Part shown: one piece after another, positions 15,309 to 24,600 of the stretch
Position numbering within the stretch: position 1 is the first letter of the stretch
Layout: each line of letters starts with the position of its first letter
Notes under the pieces: model-generated
Told to the model about the DNA's origin: nothing
The model's database searches: none
What the model saw: only the letters and a program-made list of their open reading frames with translations
Position numbers and translations under genes: made by a program
Assembly: GCA_964478075.1 (NCBI GenBank)
Contig: CAYZGO010000005.1
Location: 62,001-126,000 of the forward strand
Length of the DNA stretch: 64,000 nt
Source: DAOUEX01 sp034430235
Lineage (GTDB): Bacteria; Chloroflexota; Anaerolineae; UBA2200
Direction: 5' to 3'

Positions 15309-16469
15309 CTAGAACTGGGGCGGACGCATGGAGCCTTCTACTTCGTCTGGCTCCTCAGGCTTGGACTCTGGAGGGCGTCCCGCGATAATCAGCCGCGCCA
15401 GAAGAGCTCCTTCGTCAGCAGGCTTGCCGAGTATCAGGATGCGGTCCCCGACCTGAATGTCGGCAATGGTGGGTTCCTCCACACCGAGCACGCGGAAGCG
15501 CGTTTGGTCATCAGTGAGAATGGTATGCGTGCCCTTGTCGTCCTCCACTGTCAGCGTTGTGCCTGCGATGCTCTGCACTTTACCACGCACTGCAAAGCGC
15601 TCCAGGGAAATGGGCGGCAGCACGCCAACGGCCCTGGCCTCGATACGGCACACGCCGGTTGGGCGTCCTACAGCGAGTACCCAATCGCCGATGCGGATGT
15701 CGGACAGAGTGGGATTCTCCACACCAGGGACGCGAATCTGTGTCGTCGCCGTAATCGTCACTGTGGCCACGTTCTCGCGTACCTGCACAGTCAGCGAGGC
15801 CTCAGCAACACTGGTGACTCGCCCTCGCAGACTAATGGGGCCCAGTGCATCTTGAGGCACTACAGCCACCATCCTGGTCAACAACGTGCCCCCCTCGCCT
15901 GCTTCCACCAGAGCGAATACGCCATCGCCCACGTGGATGTCCGCCAAGGTGGGCTCCTCAACGTCCGGCACACGGAATTGCGTGTCTTCGTCAGTGAGCA
16001 GCACCTTGTCGCCACCTGAAGTAGCGATGGTAAGCGTCTGGCCTTCGATGACCGTGACTTCGCCTCTAAGGCCACCGATCGGCATTGGAGGCACAACGAT
16101 CACCAGCCGCGCAAGCAGGCTCCCTGTTCCCTCTCTGCGGCCAAGCGTCAGCACCACATCGCCCACCTGGATGTCAGCCAATGTCGGCTGCTCCACGCCA
16201 TGCACGTGATAGCGTGTGTCTGCGTCCACAGAGACTGCAACTTCTCCTTGCCGCGTGCTGAGCGTGAAGCCGCTCCCTGACTTGGTTTCCACCCGGCCCC
16301 GCCTAACGGATGGCGGGACATGGCCCCGCCTAACGGATGGCGGGACATGGCCCATTACCACAGGCCCCCGTGGAGACTGCGGCGGTTCCCCCGCCAGAGC
16401 GACCCGAGCCACGCTCAGCAAGAGCAGCGAGGCCAACCCTATCAGCAACAACTTGGTTCCGAGTTTCAT
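15309..16469 (-). CDS. Secreted protein with four DUF5666-type repeats
   Basis: A 386-residue protein with a signal peptide (LLLIGLASLLLLSVARVALA). The mature part holds four repeats of ~80 residues, each with the pattern G-x-V-x(n)-T-x(6)-V-x(n)-D-x-T-(R/Q)-(Y/F/I)-x-V-x-G-V-E-x-P-T-(L/I)-(A/S)-D-I-x-(V/I)-G-D, as in DUF5666 small beta-barrels. The last ~20 residues are acidic and Pro-rich. Near the N-terminus GHVPPSVRR is duplicated by a tandem palindromic repeat in the DNA (16295-16348). AGGAGGAG precedes the ATG. Function of DUF5666 is not known; the export signal indicates a periplasmic or cell-surface site. Confidence 0.85.
   Translation of the reverse strand: MKLGTKLLLIGLASLLLLSVARVALAGEPPQSPRGPVVMGHVPPSVRRGHVPPSVRRGRVETKSGSGFTLSTRQGEVAVSVDADTRYHVHGVEQPTLADIQVGDVVLTLGRREGTGSLLARLVIVVPPMPIGGLRGEVTVIEGQTLTIATSGGDKVLLTDEDTQFRVPDVEEPTLADIHVGDGVFALVEAGEGGTLLTRMVAVVPQDALGPISLRGRVTSVAEASLTVQVRENVATVTITATTQIRVPGVENPTLSDIRIGDWVLAVGRPTGVCRIEARAVGVLPPISLERFAVRGKVQSIAGTTLTVEDDKGTHTILTDDQTRFRVLGVEEPTIADIQVGDRILILGKPADEGALLARLIIAGRPPESKPEEPDEVEGSMRPPQF
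16295..16348 (-). repeat. Two 27-bp tandem units inside the DUF5666 gene
   Basis: 16295-16321 and 16322-16348 are identical 27-bp units. Each contains the palindrome CCGCC-N8-GGCGG and encodes nine residues (GHVPPSVRR in the duplicated form). The unit keeps the reading frame and lies just after the signal peptide. It looks like a REP-type palindromic element that has entered the coding region. Confidence 0.85.
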
Positions 16470-16842
16470 GATTTATCTCTCCTCCTTTTTAATCATGTTC
16501 GCCTTGCAGTATAGGGGCCAGGTGCTATGTACGTATTGCGATGATGTAACAAATCTGTAAAATCCGCGTTCGCTGCGAAGCGTCCCGGCATTCCTTCGAT
16601 GGGGCGGCGTGCTCCCTCGCCTTGGCGGCCTCCTTGCCTGCGTCAAGACAGGTGTCTCGGCGACCCCGTCTGCCCTGTCTTGTCGCCAGGACAAGGTGTC
16701 GGCGCAGCCGGGACAGGCAAGACGAGGCGAGAGAAGGTGCGGTGAAATCCACCCCTTCGGGCTCGAGCCCCCGTCGAGCGGGGACGAACGGCCCGTCAGG
16801 GCGAAGCCTTATGAAAAGCAACTGCCTAACTCGTGAAGGCTT
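16470..16842. other. GC-rich non-coding gap with nested hairpins
   Basis: No gene is supported in this 370-bp stretch between divergent genes. It contains several hairpins, for example CTTGTC-GCCAG-GACAAG near 16680-16696 and GCTCGAGCCCCCGTCGAGC near 16760-16780. It could be a stack of dispersed repeats or a structured RNA; nothing decides between these. Confidence 0.4.
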
Positions 16843-16871
16843 TTGCTGCCGTATGAGGCCAGTGGTATAAT
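16843..16871 (+). promoter_or_regulatory. Promoter of the small lipoprotein gene
   Basis: TTGCTG (16843-16848), 17-base spacer, TATAAT (16866-16871). The start codon of the lipoprotein gene lies 48 bases downstream. Confidence 0.7.
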
Positions 16872-16919
16872 CGGAGCATCCAAAAAGGGGCAAGTATCAT
16901 AGGGCGGCAGGAAGAACTC

Positions 16920-17348
16920 TTGAATAAGTGCTTCGACAAGTGCGGGCAAGCTCTCTGTTGGCTTGCGCTGTTCGGCCTCCTTCTGTTGCCAAATGGCTGC
17001 GCGACGCAGGCAAAGCCCACACTCACGCCGCATCCCACGCCAGACGACCTGGGCATCTACCTTATGCTGACCGAGAGATACACTTCGTTTGGTACCATCA
17101 TGCATGTCCACGACATGTCAGCAGATGAGGCGGCTAGAATTCTGCAAGCCCTGCAGTCCATTGAGCCCCCGGCAGGCCTCGGGGCCTTACACGAACAGGC
17201 GTTGGACGCCTACCGGTACATTTGCAGGGGCAAACTACTCCTGCCTAGCGCAGACAGTGTGCTCCGCGCCGAGGCATACTTTATGGTTGATTGGGGTATA
17301 AGCCGCTTGTTGGACTACCGTGAACAGATTGACAAAGTCCGGCAATAG
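16920..17348 (+). CDS. Small lipoprotein of unknown function
   Basis: The frame begins with TTG 16920, nine bases after AGGAAG. The first 27 residues are a signal peptide with an atypical lipobox (PNGC), then a short Thr/Pro linker (KPTLTPHPTPDD) and a helical domain of ~100 residues ending in RLLDYREQIDKV. The helical part resembles generic four-helix surface proteins but no family was recognised. It has its own promoter and is followed 130 bases later by the LOG-family gene. Confidence 0.7.
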   Translation: MNKCFDKCGQALCWLALFGLLLLPNGCATQAKPTLTPHPTPDDLGIYLMLTERYTSFGTIMHVHDMSADEAARILQALQSIEPPAGLGALHEQALDAYRYICRGKLLLPSADSVLRAEAYFMVDWGISRLLDYREQIDKVRQ

Positions 17349-17479
17349 AGGGGAGCATGGGAGGCAATGCCTGCCGTGCGTGAACTGCAGTCCCCCGTGA
17401 CTGCTGCTGTGCTGTTTTCCAGGACTGGCAGGCCCTGCCCCACCATCCAGAAGACTTGACAACGCAGAAGGGACGGAGA

Positions 17480-18016
17480 ATGAGCAAGCGAGCTGAAATC
17501 GTAGCTGTGTTCGGTAGCTCACAGGCAGAACCCGGTAGCTTAGCATACGAAGAGGCAAGGCTTGCGGGAACACTCCTGGCACAGGAAGGCCTAACTGTCT
17601 GCAGCGGCGGGTACGGTGGGGTCATGGAGGCTGTGAGCCGCGGGGCCAAAGAGGCCGGCGGGTCAGTCATTGGCGTGACGGCCAGCATGTTTGCCAACCG
17701 AGCTGCCAACCCCTGGTTGGACGAAGAGGTGCGCACAGACACATTGCTGGAGCGCCTGCGAACGATGGTCGAATTAGGCCAGGGTTACCTTGCACTCAAG
17801 GGCGGCATCGGCACTCTAACCGAGATCAGCGTAGTTTGGAGCCTGCTGCAAACCCACTCCATCCCACAAAAGCCCTTTGTGTTGCTCAGCGACCCCTGGC
17901 AAGGCCTGCTTGATTTCTGCACTGATGCGCTGATCATTCGCAAGCCTGACTTCGAGCATCCGCGCCTGGCCAGCACACCCGCCGAGGCCATCCAGATTCT
18001 GGCCAAATCGCTGTAG
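17480..18016 (+). CDS. LOG-family protein (lysine-decarboxylase-like Rossmann fold)
   Basis: ATG 17480 is preceded by GGAGA and gives 178 residues. The protein shows the LOG signature: VAVFGSS at the N-terminus, GGYGGVMEAVSRGA in the middle, and GGIGTLTEI in place of the common PGGxGTxxE, with E present. LOG enzymes are nucleoside 5'-monophosphate phosphoribohydrolases that release free bases such as cytokinins. In this protein the P of PGG is K (LKGGIGT), as seen in divergent members. An upstream TTG at 17456 is possible but has no ribosome-binding site. Confidence 0.85.
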   Translation: MSKRAEIVAVFGSSQAEPGSLAYEEARLAGTLLAQEGLTVCSGGYGGVMEAVSRGAKEAGGSVIGVTASMFANRAANPWLDEEVRTDTLLERLRTMVELGQGYLALKGGIGTLTEISVVWSLLQTHSIPQKPFVLLSDPWQGLLDFCTDALIIRKPDFEHPRLASTPAEAIQILAKSL

Positions 18017-18485
18017 GCCGGGCCCCGATCAAGCACAGACTCGTCATCCTATCCCGCCTTCTTACGCGCACTCTGCCGCTGGCGTTAGCGCATCATTAGA
18101 TGACGTTCGGACTGTAAGTCCCAGGTTCCAACGTTGCTGTGACGGTACATCTCACGGGTCGCGCACTGCTCCTCAAACAGCGTTTTCTCACCAGATGTCG
18201 CTATTCCGCACCAAGAACTGGGCTTGTGCGCATGGGGCGTAGTTCACTTTGGGGGCAGACATCAACTTGGACCATGTTCACCAGCAGTTGCACTGCGGGT
18301 CGAGTGGACAAGGGGCGTTGGGCGTGACAATACGCGGCAGTACCTTTGTCTTTACGCCACCTCTGGTCTTTACGCCAGAGGCGTACACGGAAGGCGCAAA
18401 CGCCAACTGCCGCTGAGCAACTGTAGTACGGACTCACACTTATGACTCGCCACAAGACTGAACTCCACCCGTGGGCATGTGATAC
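18017..18485. other. Non-coding gap
   Basis: No gene is supported. A short direct repeat (GTCTTTACGCCA type) occurs near 18346-18385, part of a small palindrome CTCTGGTCTTTACGCCAGAG. Nothing else is evident. Confidence 0.4.
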
Positions 18486-18514
18486 TTGCTTAGGCAGCGT
18501 TCTTGTGTTAATAT
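18486..18514 (+). promoter_or_regulatory. Candidate promoter of the O-antigen ligase-like gene
   Basis: TTGCTT (18486-18491), 17-base spacer, TAATAT (18509-18514). The -10 box is less perfect than others in the window. The predicted leader of ~130 bases contains the repeats at 18538-18613. Confidence 0.45.
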
Positions 18515-18537
18515 CAGAGCCTGACACCGTTCATCCC

Positions 18538-18613
18538 GCCTGACGGGATCGTTCATCCTCGCGTAGCATCTTCGTCGCTCGCGACGAACGGCGCCTGACG
18601 GGATCGTTCATCC
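18538..18613. repeat. Direct repeat with hairpins in the leader of the ligase-like gene
   Basis: A 21-base word (starting GCCTGACGGGATCG) occurs at 18538-18558 and 18593-18613. Flanking CCCGCC-TGA-CGGG and CCCGCC-TCA-CGGG form small hairpins. These could affect the leader of the downstream transcript or be a dispersed repeat. Confidence 0.7.
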
Positions 18614-18650
18614 CGCCTCACGGGACAGGTACCCTTGGAGAGACGTTGCT

Positions 18651-20186
18651 ATGCAAGAGGTACTTCTCAGACGCTTGCAGTCCTGGTTCGTCACAGGCAG
18701 CAAGACGCAGGAGATCGCAGCCACGCTCGTTTTCTGCCTGGTTGTAGGCATCACTGGTGGCGCTCTTTTTGCCTTTCTTGGTCCTATATTGGCTATCGCC
18801 TTGCTTACAGCAACCGCGGGCGGTTTGGTCATGCTGCGCAACACACAGTTCACATTCTCCGCCCTGGTTGCCGTGATTTGCCTGTTGCCCTTCGCTGCGC
18901 TTCCGGTCCCCAATATCGGTTTCGCGCCCACGTTCCTCGACCTCGTCCTGCTCGTGCTGCTCTTCACCTGGCTGTTCAAAGTAGCCCGCAAGAAGCAAAA
19001 AAGGTTCCTCAGCTCACCGCTGGGCGTGCCTATTGTAGCCCTTATGGTTCTGGCCTGCGCCTCATTTGTTATCGGCCTGTCGTACGCAAACCTCACTACC
19101 AACCTCTTGCGCCACTTTGTCGAGCTGTTGTTGAACATCTTTCTCTTCTTCCTGGTCATCAACAATGTGCAGACCCAGAAGCATTTGGAGCAAATCATCA
19201 CTGTGCTCATCCTGGCCGGCTTTGCCGCGTCGCTGATAGGCCTGGTGCTTTACTTCCTACCGCACGACGTGACTACTAGCTTGCTTTCTACCCTGCGCAT
19301 CCTTCGTTATCCCTCAGGAAGCGCTGTGCTCCGCTTTGTAGAGGAGAATCCAGATCTGCCATTGCGCGCCACGTCCACTTCCATTGATCCGAACGTCTTG
19401 GGAGGATTGCTTGTTGTCGTGGCAGCAGTTACTGTGCCTCAACTTCTGGCTCGGAATCCTCTCGCTCTGTTCGGCAGGAGATGGCACTGGCGAGGCATCA
19501 ACTGGCTCGTGGTGCCTGTGCTGGCCGTGATGCTCTCCTGTCTCCTGCTCACCTTCTCACGAGGTGCGCTGGCGGGCCTTGGTGTAGCTCTCTTTATCCT
19601 GGCCCTACTCCGCCACCGGAGACTGCTCGTGTTCATCCTGCTGGTAGGGTTAATCATCCTGTTGCTGCCTCAGACAGAATGGTATGTACAACACTTCCTG
19701 GAAGGCATAAGGGGCGAAGATCTGGCCACGCAGATGCGTTTTGGTGAGTATAAGGACGCTCTGATCCTGATTTCACGGCATCCGTGGCTTGGCGTGGGCT
19801 TTGCAGGAGCGCCTGACATTGATACCTACATTGGCGTCTCGATGATCTACCTGCTGATAGCGGAAGAGATGGGGCTGGTGGGGCTGGGTGTGTTCATGCT
19901 AATCATGGTTCTCACAGTGGGACGAATCCTGAGACGGATTAAATGCCTCGCTGACAATCCCCGCTTGGAGTCCATCCTGCTAGGCCTGCTAACTGCACTC
20001 CTGGGTGCGCTGTTCAGTGGCGTCTTTGATCATTACTTCTTTAACATCAATTTTCAACACGCCGTGGCGCTGTTCTGGCTTTGCGTCGGACTCGGCATCG
20101 CTTCTACGTTGCTGCCAGCAAGACCAGAGGAGACGCCAACAAACTCTACAGAGGCTGTGCCAGCCAAGGCACACGCCAACGCTTGA
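18651..20186 (+). CDS. O-antigen ligase/polymerase family membrane protein
   Basis: A 511-residue protein with about ten to twelve hydrophobic helices spread over 25-480 and a large periplasmic-type loop near 215-260. The conserved block LLTFSRGALAGLGVALF (around 305-320) and the later HPWLGVGFAG segment match the Wzy_C/O-antigen ligase family, which join or polymerise lipid-linked glycans at the outer face of the cytoplasmic membrane. A GGAGAG precedes the ATG. It is separate from the main polysaccharide locus and lies directly upstream of a partner-switching module, so co-regulation is possible but a separate promoter at 20189 exists. A second family member is at 45855-47342. Confidence 0.85.
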   Translation: MQEVLLRRLQSWFVTGSKTQEIAATLVFCLVVGITGGALFAFLGPILAIALLTATAGGLVMLRNTQFTFSALVAVICLLPFAALPVPNIGFAPTFLDLVLLVLLFTWLFKVARKKQKRFLSSPLGVPIVALMVLACASFVIGLSYANLTTNLLRHFVELLLNIFLFFLVINNVQTQKHLEQIITVLILAGFAASLIGLVLYFLPHDVTTSLLSTLRILRYPSGSAVLRFVEENPDLPLRATSTSIDPNVLGGLLVVVAAVTVPQLLARNPLALFGRRWHWRGINWLVVPVLAVMLSCLLLTFSRGALAGLGVALFILALLRHRRLLVFILLVGLIILLLPQTEWYVQHFLEGIRGEDLATQMRFGEYKDALILISRHPWLGVGFAGAPDIDTYIGVSMIYLLIAEEMGLVGLGVFMLIMVLTVGRILRRIKCLADNPRLESILLGLLTALLGALFSGVFDHYFFNINFQHAVALFWLCVGLGIASTLLPARPEETPTNSTEAVPAKAHANA

Positions 20187-20188
20187 TA

Positions 20189-20216
20189 TTGCGTTTCATT
20201 TACAACGTGTTATAAT
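20189..20216 (+). promoter_or_regulatory. Promoter of the partner-switching operon
   Basis: TTGCGT (20189-20194), 16-base spacer, TATAAT (20211-20216), 42 bases before the first STAS gene. Confidence 0.7.
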
Positions 20217-20257
20217 ACGCCACAAGACAATGTGCAAGGACAACAAAGGAGGTCTGC

Positions 20258-20593
20258 ATGGAGATCAGAACTAGGCAACTAAAGCGCGTTGATTTGGTCC
20301 AGATCAGTGGTCGCATTGACAGCAATGCTGCACTCCATCTGGAAGAAGCTCTTGAAGTGATCACCGAGGGGGAGCGTTTTCGCATTGTGGTGGATATGCA
20401 AAACCTCGAGTACATCAGCAGCCGTGGCCTGGGGGTCCTGATCACGACCCTGAAGAAGACACGGCGTTGGAATCGGGGTGATCTGCGCTTATGTAACATA
20501 CCCCCTCGCATCAGGGAAGTGCTTGACCTGGCAGGTTTTACGCCTCTGTTCAAGATCTATGACAACACCGTCGACGCTGTAGGTAACTTCTAG
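20258..20593 (+). CDS. STAS-domain anti-sigma factor antagonist
   Basis: A 111-residue single STAS domain preceded by a perfect AGGAGG. It has LVQISGRIDSNAALHLEEAL, VVDMQNLEYISSRGLGVLIT and LRLCNIPPRIREVLDLAGF. By alignment with SpoIIAA/RsbV (DSSGLG/DSTGLG) the phosphorylatable serine should be S55 in ISSRGLG. In partner switching the unphosphorylated antagonist binds the RsbW-type kinase and frees its target. The kinase, a second STAS protein and a SpoIIE-type phosphatase follow downstream on the same strand. Confidence 0.9.
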   Translation: MEIRTRQLKRVDLVQISGRIDSNAALHLEEALEVITEGERFRIVVDMQNLEYISSRGLGVLITTLKKTRRWNRGDLRLCNIPPRIREVLDLAGFTPLFKIYDNTVDAVGNF

Positions 20594-20812
20594 CTCAAGA
20601 CAAGGTGCACTCCCGCCAGCTTCAGACCGCCGCACCCAACTGCCAAGTTGTCGTGGCGGCCTTCTTCTTGATTCCGTCTGCTCTCACAACGAATAGCAGT
20701 GGAATCGCACATTGCTTCTGCTTCGTCGTCAGGTCATCAGAAACAGCGGGAGCTCCTTGCATAGTCTCACAGACCCCGTTCCCACTGGACTAATGTGTGA
20801 GGATAGAAGACA

Positions 20813-21250
20813 ATGACGTCGGGATTCGAACTAAGTGTAACCAGCAAGATGGAGAACCTCGCGATCATTTGTGGCTTTATCGGTTCGGTCGCCAAGAAAT
20901 TGGGTCTGGATGCTGATCAGACCTGCGCCGTGCAAATGGCTGTGGATGAGGCCTGTACCAACGTCATCGAACACGCGTATGGTGGCCGGACAAATGGGAT
21001 AGTACACATTACCTGCCAGCTCGTCAACAACGACGTGGTGGTGACGATTCATGATCACGGTAGGCCCTTCGATCTGAAAGCTGTACCCCGGCCTGACATC
21101 ACTGCTCCGCTCGAGAAGCGCCAAGAGAGGGGCCTGGGCCTTTATCTGATGGAGAAGTTGATGGATTCGGTCGAGTTCGAGTTCGACGCTGTAAAAGGAA
21201 ACGTGCTGACCATGAGGAAGAGGAGGCACAGTGAACAGCCGCCCCTCTGA
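20813..21250 (+). CDS. RsbW/SpoIIAB-like serine kinase (anti-sigma regulatory factor)
   Basis: A 145-residue GHKL-type ATPase domain. The N box is DEACTNVIEHAY (residues 45-56), the G1 box DHGRPFD (81-87) and the G2 box ERGLGLYLM (105-113), with a terminal GNVLTMRK strand. These bind ATP in kinases that phosphorylate STAS antagonists and hold a sigma factor or other output protein. No sigma factor gene is in the window, so the output could be non-transcriptional. Its end overlaps the next STAS gene by 20 bases, which suggests coupled translation. A 219-bp gap with no gene separates it from the first STAS gene. Confidence 0.9.
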   Translation: MTSGFELSVTSKMENLAIICGFIGSVAKKLGLDADQTCAVQMAVDEACTNVIEHAYGGRTNGIVHITCQLVNNDVVVTIHDHGRPFDLKAVPRPDITAPLEKRQERGLGLYLMEKLMDSVEFEFDAVKGNVLTMRKRRHSEQPPL

Positions 21251-21608
21251 TCTCAATGCGAACGTCTTTGTTGTTCTTCCTGAAGGACGTCTGGATGCCC
21301 TGGCCGCACCAGACCTTGAGAACACGCTTGCCGCTCTCGAAGCACAGGACCTACGGCAGATAGTGATCGATTTCAGCCAGGCCAGCTATATCAGCAGCAG
21401 TCCCTTGCGGGTCGTGCTCGTCCATGCACGCAAACTACGACAGGCTGGCGGAGATTTGAAGCTCTGCTGTTTGTCAGACAAAGTGGCCAAAGTCCTCTGC
21501 TGCACAGGGCTTGACGCAGTTTTTGACATCCTTCCAACTAAGGAACTCGCTGTACAGGCATTCCCAGCTCCTCAAAAAGGCGCTGACAGCCAAGGGAAAG
21601 GGCCATGA
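21231..21608 (+). CDS. Second STAS-domain protein
   Basis: Starts at GTG 21231 inside the kinase gene. The 125-residue protein has a STAS core: VFVVLPEGRLDALAAPDLENTL, IVIDFSQASYISSSPLRVVLVH and LKLCCLSDKVAKVL. The likely phosphosite is S56 (ISSSPLR). The glycine residues usual after the serine (GLG) are replaced by S-P-L, so it has diverged from the first STAS protein and may serve a different partner. The last codons form a 4-bp overlap (ATGA) with the phosphatase gene. Confidence 0.85.
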   Translation: MNSRPSDLNANVFVVLPEGRLDALAAPDLENTLAALEAQDLRQIVIDFSQASYISSSPLRVVLVHARKLRQAGGDLKLCCLSDKVAKVLCCTGLDAVFDILPTKELAVQAFPAPQKGADSQGKGP

Positions 21609-24600
21609 TCAGTGACACCTGGCGCACTCGCCTGATAGCTCTCTATAGCCTGGGTATAGGAGCAGCAGGATGGTCTCTGCTCCTTTACGTCACACGATGG
21701 GACGCTCTGCGCGCAAGTTTCTGGCCGCTTCTGCTGTTCACGGGACTATCACTCGTGATCAAACGATTCGGCTTCCACGTGACGCGTGACGTCATGCATA
21801 GCCTGGTTGGCATTGTGGACCTGGCCGCCATCTTTGTCCTTGGCCCGACCGTTGGCGCCTGGGTAGCTGCGCTGAGCGGGCTTCTCTACCTGGCACTACG
21901 CGCCCTGCGCCATCATCTGTTCTCCTGGCGTTTCATGGGAGAGCACCCCATTTTCAGCAGCGGCGTCAAGGCATTAATGGCTCTGAGCTGTGGCGGACTC
22001 TACATACGCCTGGGGGGAATTGTCGCACCTGCCATAGTGACATGGCAGATGTTCATCCCACTGTTGACCACGCTCGCCCTGTGGTTCATCATAGACCACA
22101 TCGCCTGGGGTTTCCGTGCCTTTTTGCGCGCTGGTACATTGGGACTCTTGGATTTCCTGCATAAGGCACTGGCCTATTCTATCCTGATTGAACTCCTTCC
22201 TCTACCCCTCTCCATTGTCATCGCCCTGGCATACGTCGGCGTGGGCGAACCCGCTTTCGTGCTGCTGGCTCTGGCACTCGTGGCCTCAGGGGCTCTTTTG
22301 CACCGTCTGAGTTGGGTTGGAGCCCGCCTGGAAGAGCGTGTAGCTGAGTTGGCCACGTTGAACGATTTCGGGCGTGCTCTCGTTGAAGCCCAGTTGGACG
22401 TGAACCAGCTGTGCGAATTGCTCTACGAGTATTGCTGCAAAGTCGTGGATGCACCGTTCTTTGTCCTCGAATTGGTGCACACAGAGCGGAACCTGGTGGA
22501 CGTAGTGATACACGTCGAGCAGGGCAAACGTCAGACCCATCGCACCCTGCCCGTGACTAGAGCAATGAAATGGATGGCAGGCAAACGCGAGCCCCTTCTG
22601 AGCAACAATGTCGGGCGAGATGGGCTGCCTTTCGAGCCTGATCTGATTGGAGACCTTCCGCAGTCCGTACTGATGGTGCCCTTGCTGGCCGGCCCACAAC
22701 TCATCGGCGCACTCTCTGTGCAGAGCTACGAAACGTATGCTTTTGACGAGGACGAACTCAACGTTCTATCCGCCATGGCCAACCAGGCGGCGATGGCCAT
22801 TGCCAACGCCCGTGTCTACGAAGCAGAGCAGCGCCGAGCGAAGCAACTCGCCACTATCAGCAGGGTGAGCCAGCGAGTCGCTGCCATCCTTGAACTCGAT
22901 GAACTCTTTTCCTACGTGGTCAAACTGATCCAGGAGACATTCCATTACTATCACGTAGGCATTTTTACTGTTGACGCGGATACGGGTGAGGTGGGCTTCA
23001 GGGCCAGCACCAATCCCGCTATCCAAGAGCAAGGCCTTGAGGTGTGCAAGGGTGCGGGAATCATCGGCTGGGTGGCCCAGTTCGGTGAGCCTATACTGGC
23101 CCGTGACGTCGCCAACGAGCCCCGATACCGCTTCCTGGACGAACTCGTTGATACACGGGCGGAACTGGCCGTGCCGCTCAAGGTTGAGGAGCGCATTGTC
23201 GGCGTGCTGGACGTGCAGAGTAATGAGAAGGACGCCCTCAGCCAGGACGACCTCTTCGTCCTGCAGACGCTCGCGGATCAAGTCGCCATCGCTGTAGAGG
23301 ATGCCAGACTGTATGCAGCCAGGCAGGAGGAAGCCTGGATTTCCACGGCCTTGTTGCAGGTCGCAGAGGCAGTTGCCAGTCTGGACAGCCTCGATAAAAT
23401 CCTAGAGACAGTTGTGCGCATTACTCCCATGTTGGTGGGCGTTGACCGCTGCAGCATACTCCTGTGGGATGACCAGTCACAGGAGTTCGTCTCGGCTCAA
23501 GGCTACACGACGAACAAGGAAATGAGGCTGCTCTTTGACTCGTTGGGCTTCCGGCCCGGTGACCTACCCTTGCTGGACCAACTGCGGGCACATAAGCATC
23601 CCATCATGGTAGAAGGCGAGGTGAACGCGCACCTTATTCCGCCAGACTTGGCCGACGACCTCCATATGGGAACCTTGCTCGCGCTGCCCCTTCGAGCCCA
23701 GGCCGAGATTCACGGTGCTATGCTCGTGGATTATGTTAACCCACAGGCCCGCTTCTCCGACAGAAAAAAGACCATCCTGTCGGGCATCGCCGATCAGGCG
23801 GCAATGGCCATCGCCAACGCCAGGCTGCACATCGCCCAACGGGAAGAGGCCTGGGTCTCCACCGCTCTCCTGCAGGTGGCACAGGCTGTCGTATCTTCGA
23901 CTGATTTGCACGAGAATATCTCCAGGATAGCACGGCTCACCCCTTTACTTGTGGGCGTAGATTGTTGCCTGGTCTTTCTGTGGCAGGAGCAGGGGGAATT
24001 CGTTGCCTACGAGGCCCATGGCCTGAGCAAAGAAGCCGCTGCTGCCTTCCATGATCTGCGCTTGAGGCCAGGTGAGATGCCCTTGCTGGATGAAGTGGTC
24101 GAACGGCAGAGTTACGTGGCAATAGAGAATGCGCTGGAGAGTGAGCTAATCCCTGAGGCACTGCTCCATGCCTTTGGCATCAAATCCGTACTAGCGGTAC
24201 CACTCACAAGCAAAGGGGAAATGCTTGGAGCCTTGTTGGTGGACTATACCCAAGACCAGCATCGCTTCCCTGCCCGCAAGATCGCCATTATTGAGGGAAT
24301 TGCCCACCAGACAGCAATTGCTATTGACAATGCGCGTCTCTACCAGGCCTCTCTGGAGCAGGAGCGCATCGCCCAGGAATTGCGCCTGGCTCGTGAGATT
24401 CAAGTCAGCTTCTTACCTGAGCAATGTCCGTCCCTTCCTGGCTGGGAGATCGCTGCGGATTGGCTAGCAGCGCGAGGTGTAGGGGGGGACTTTTACGATT
24501 TCATACCTTTGGGCAGACATCGCCTGGGACTCGTGATCGCCGACGTTTCAGACAAGGGGATACCCGCCGCGCTGTTCATGAGCTTGTCCAGGACGCTGGT

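Noticed and set aside
18601..19280. Open frame overlapping the ligase-like gene in another phase on the same strand
   Set aside because: It is Arg/His-rich with no family, and lies completely under a well-supported membrane protein gene.
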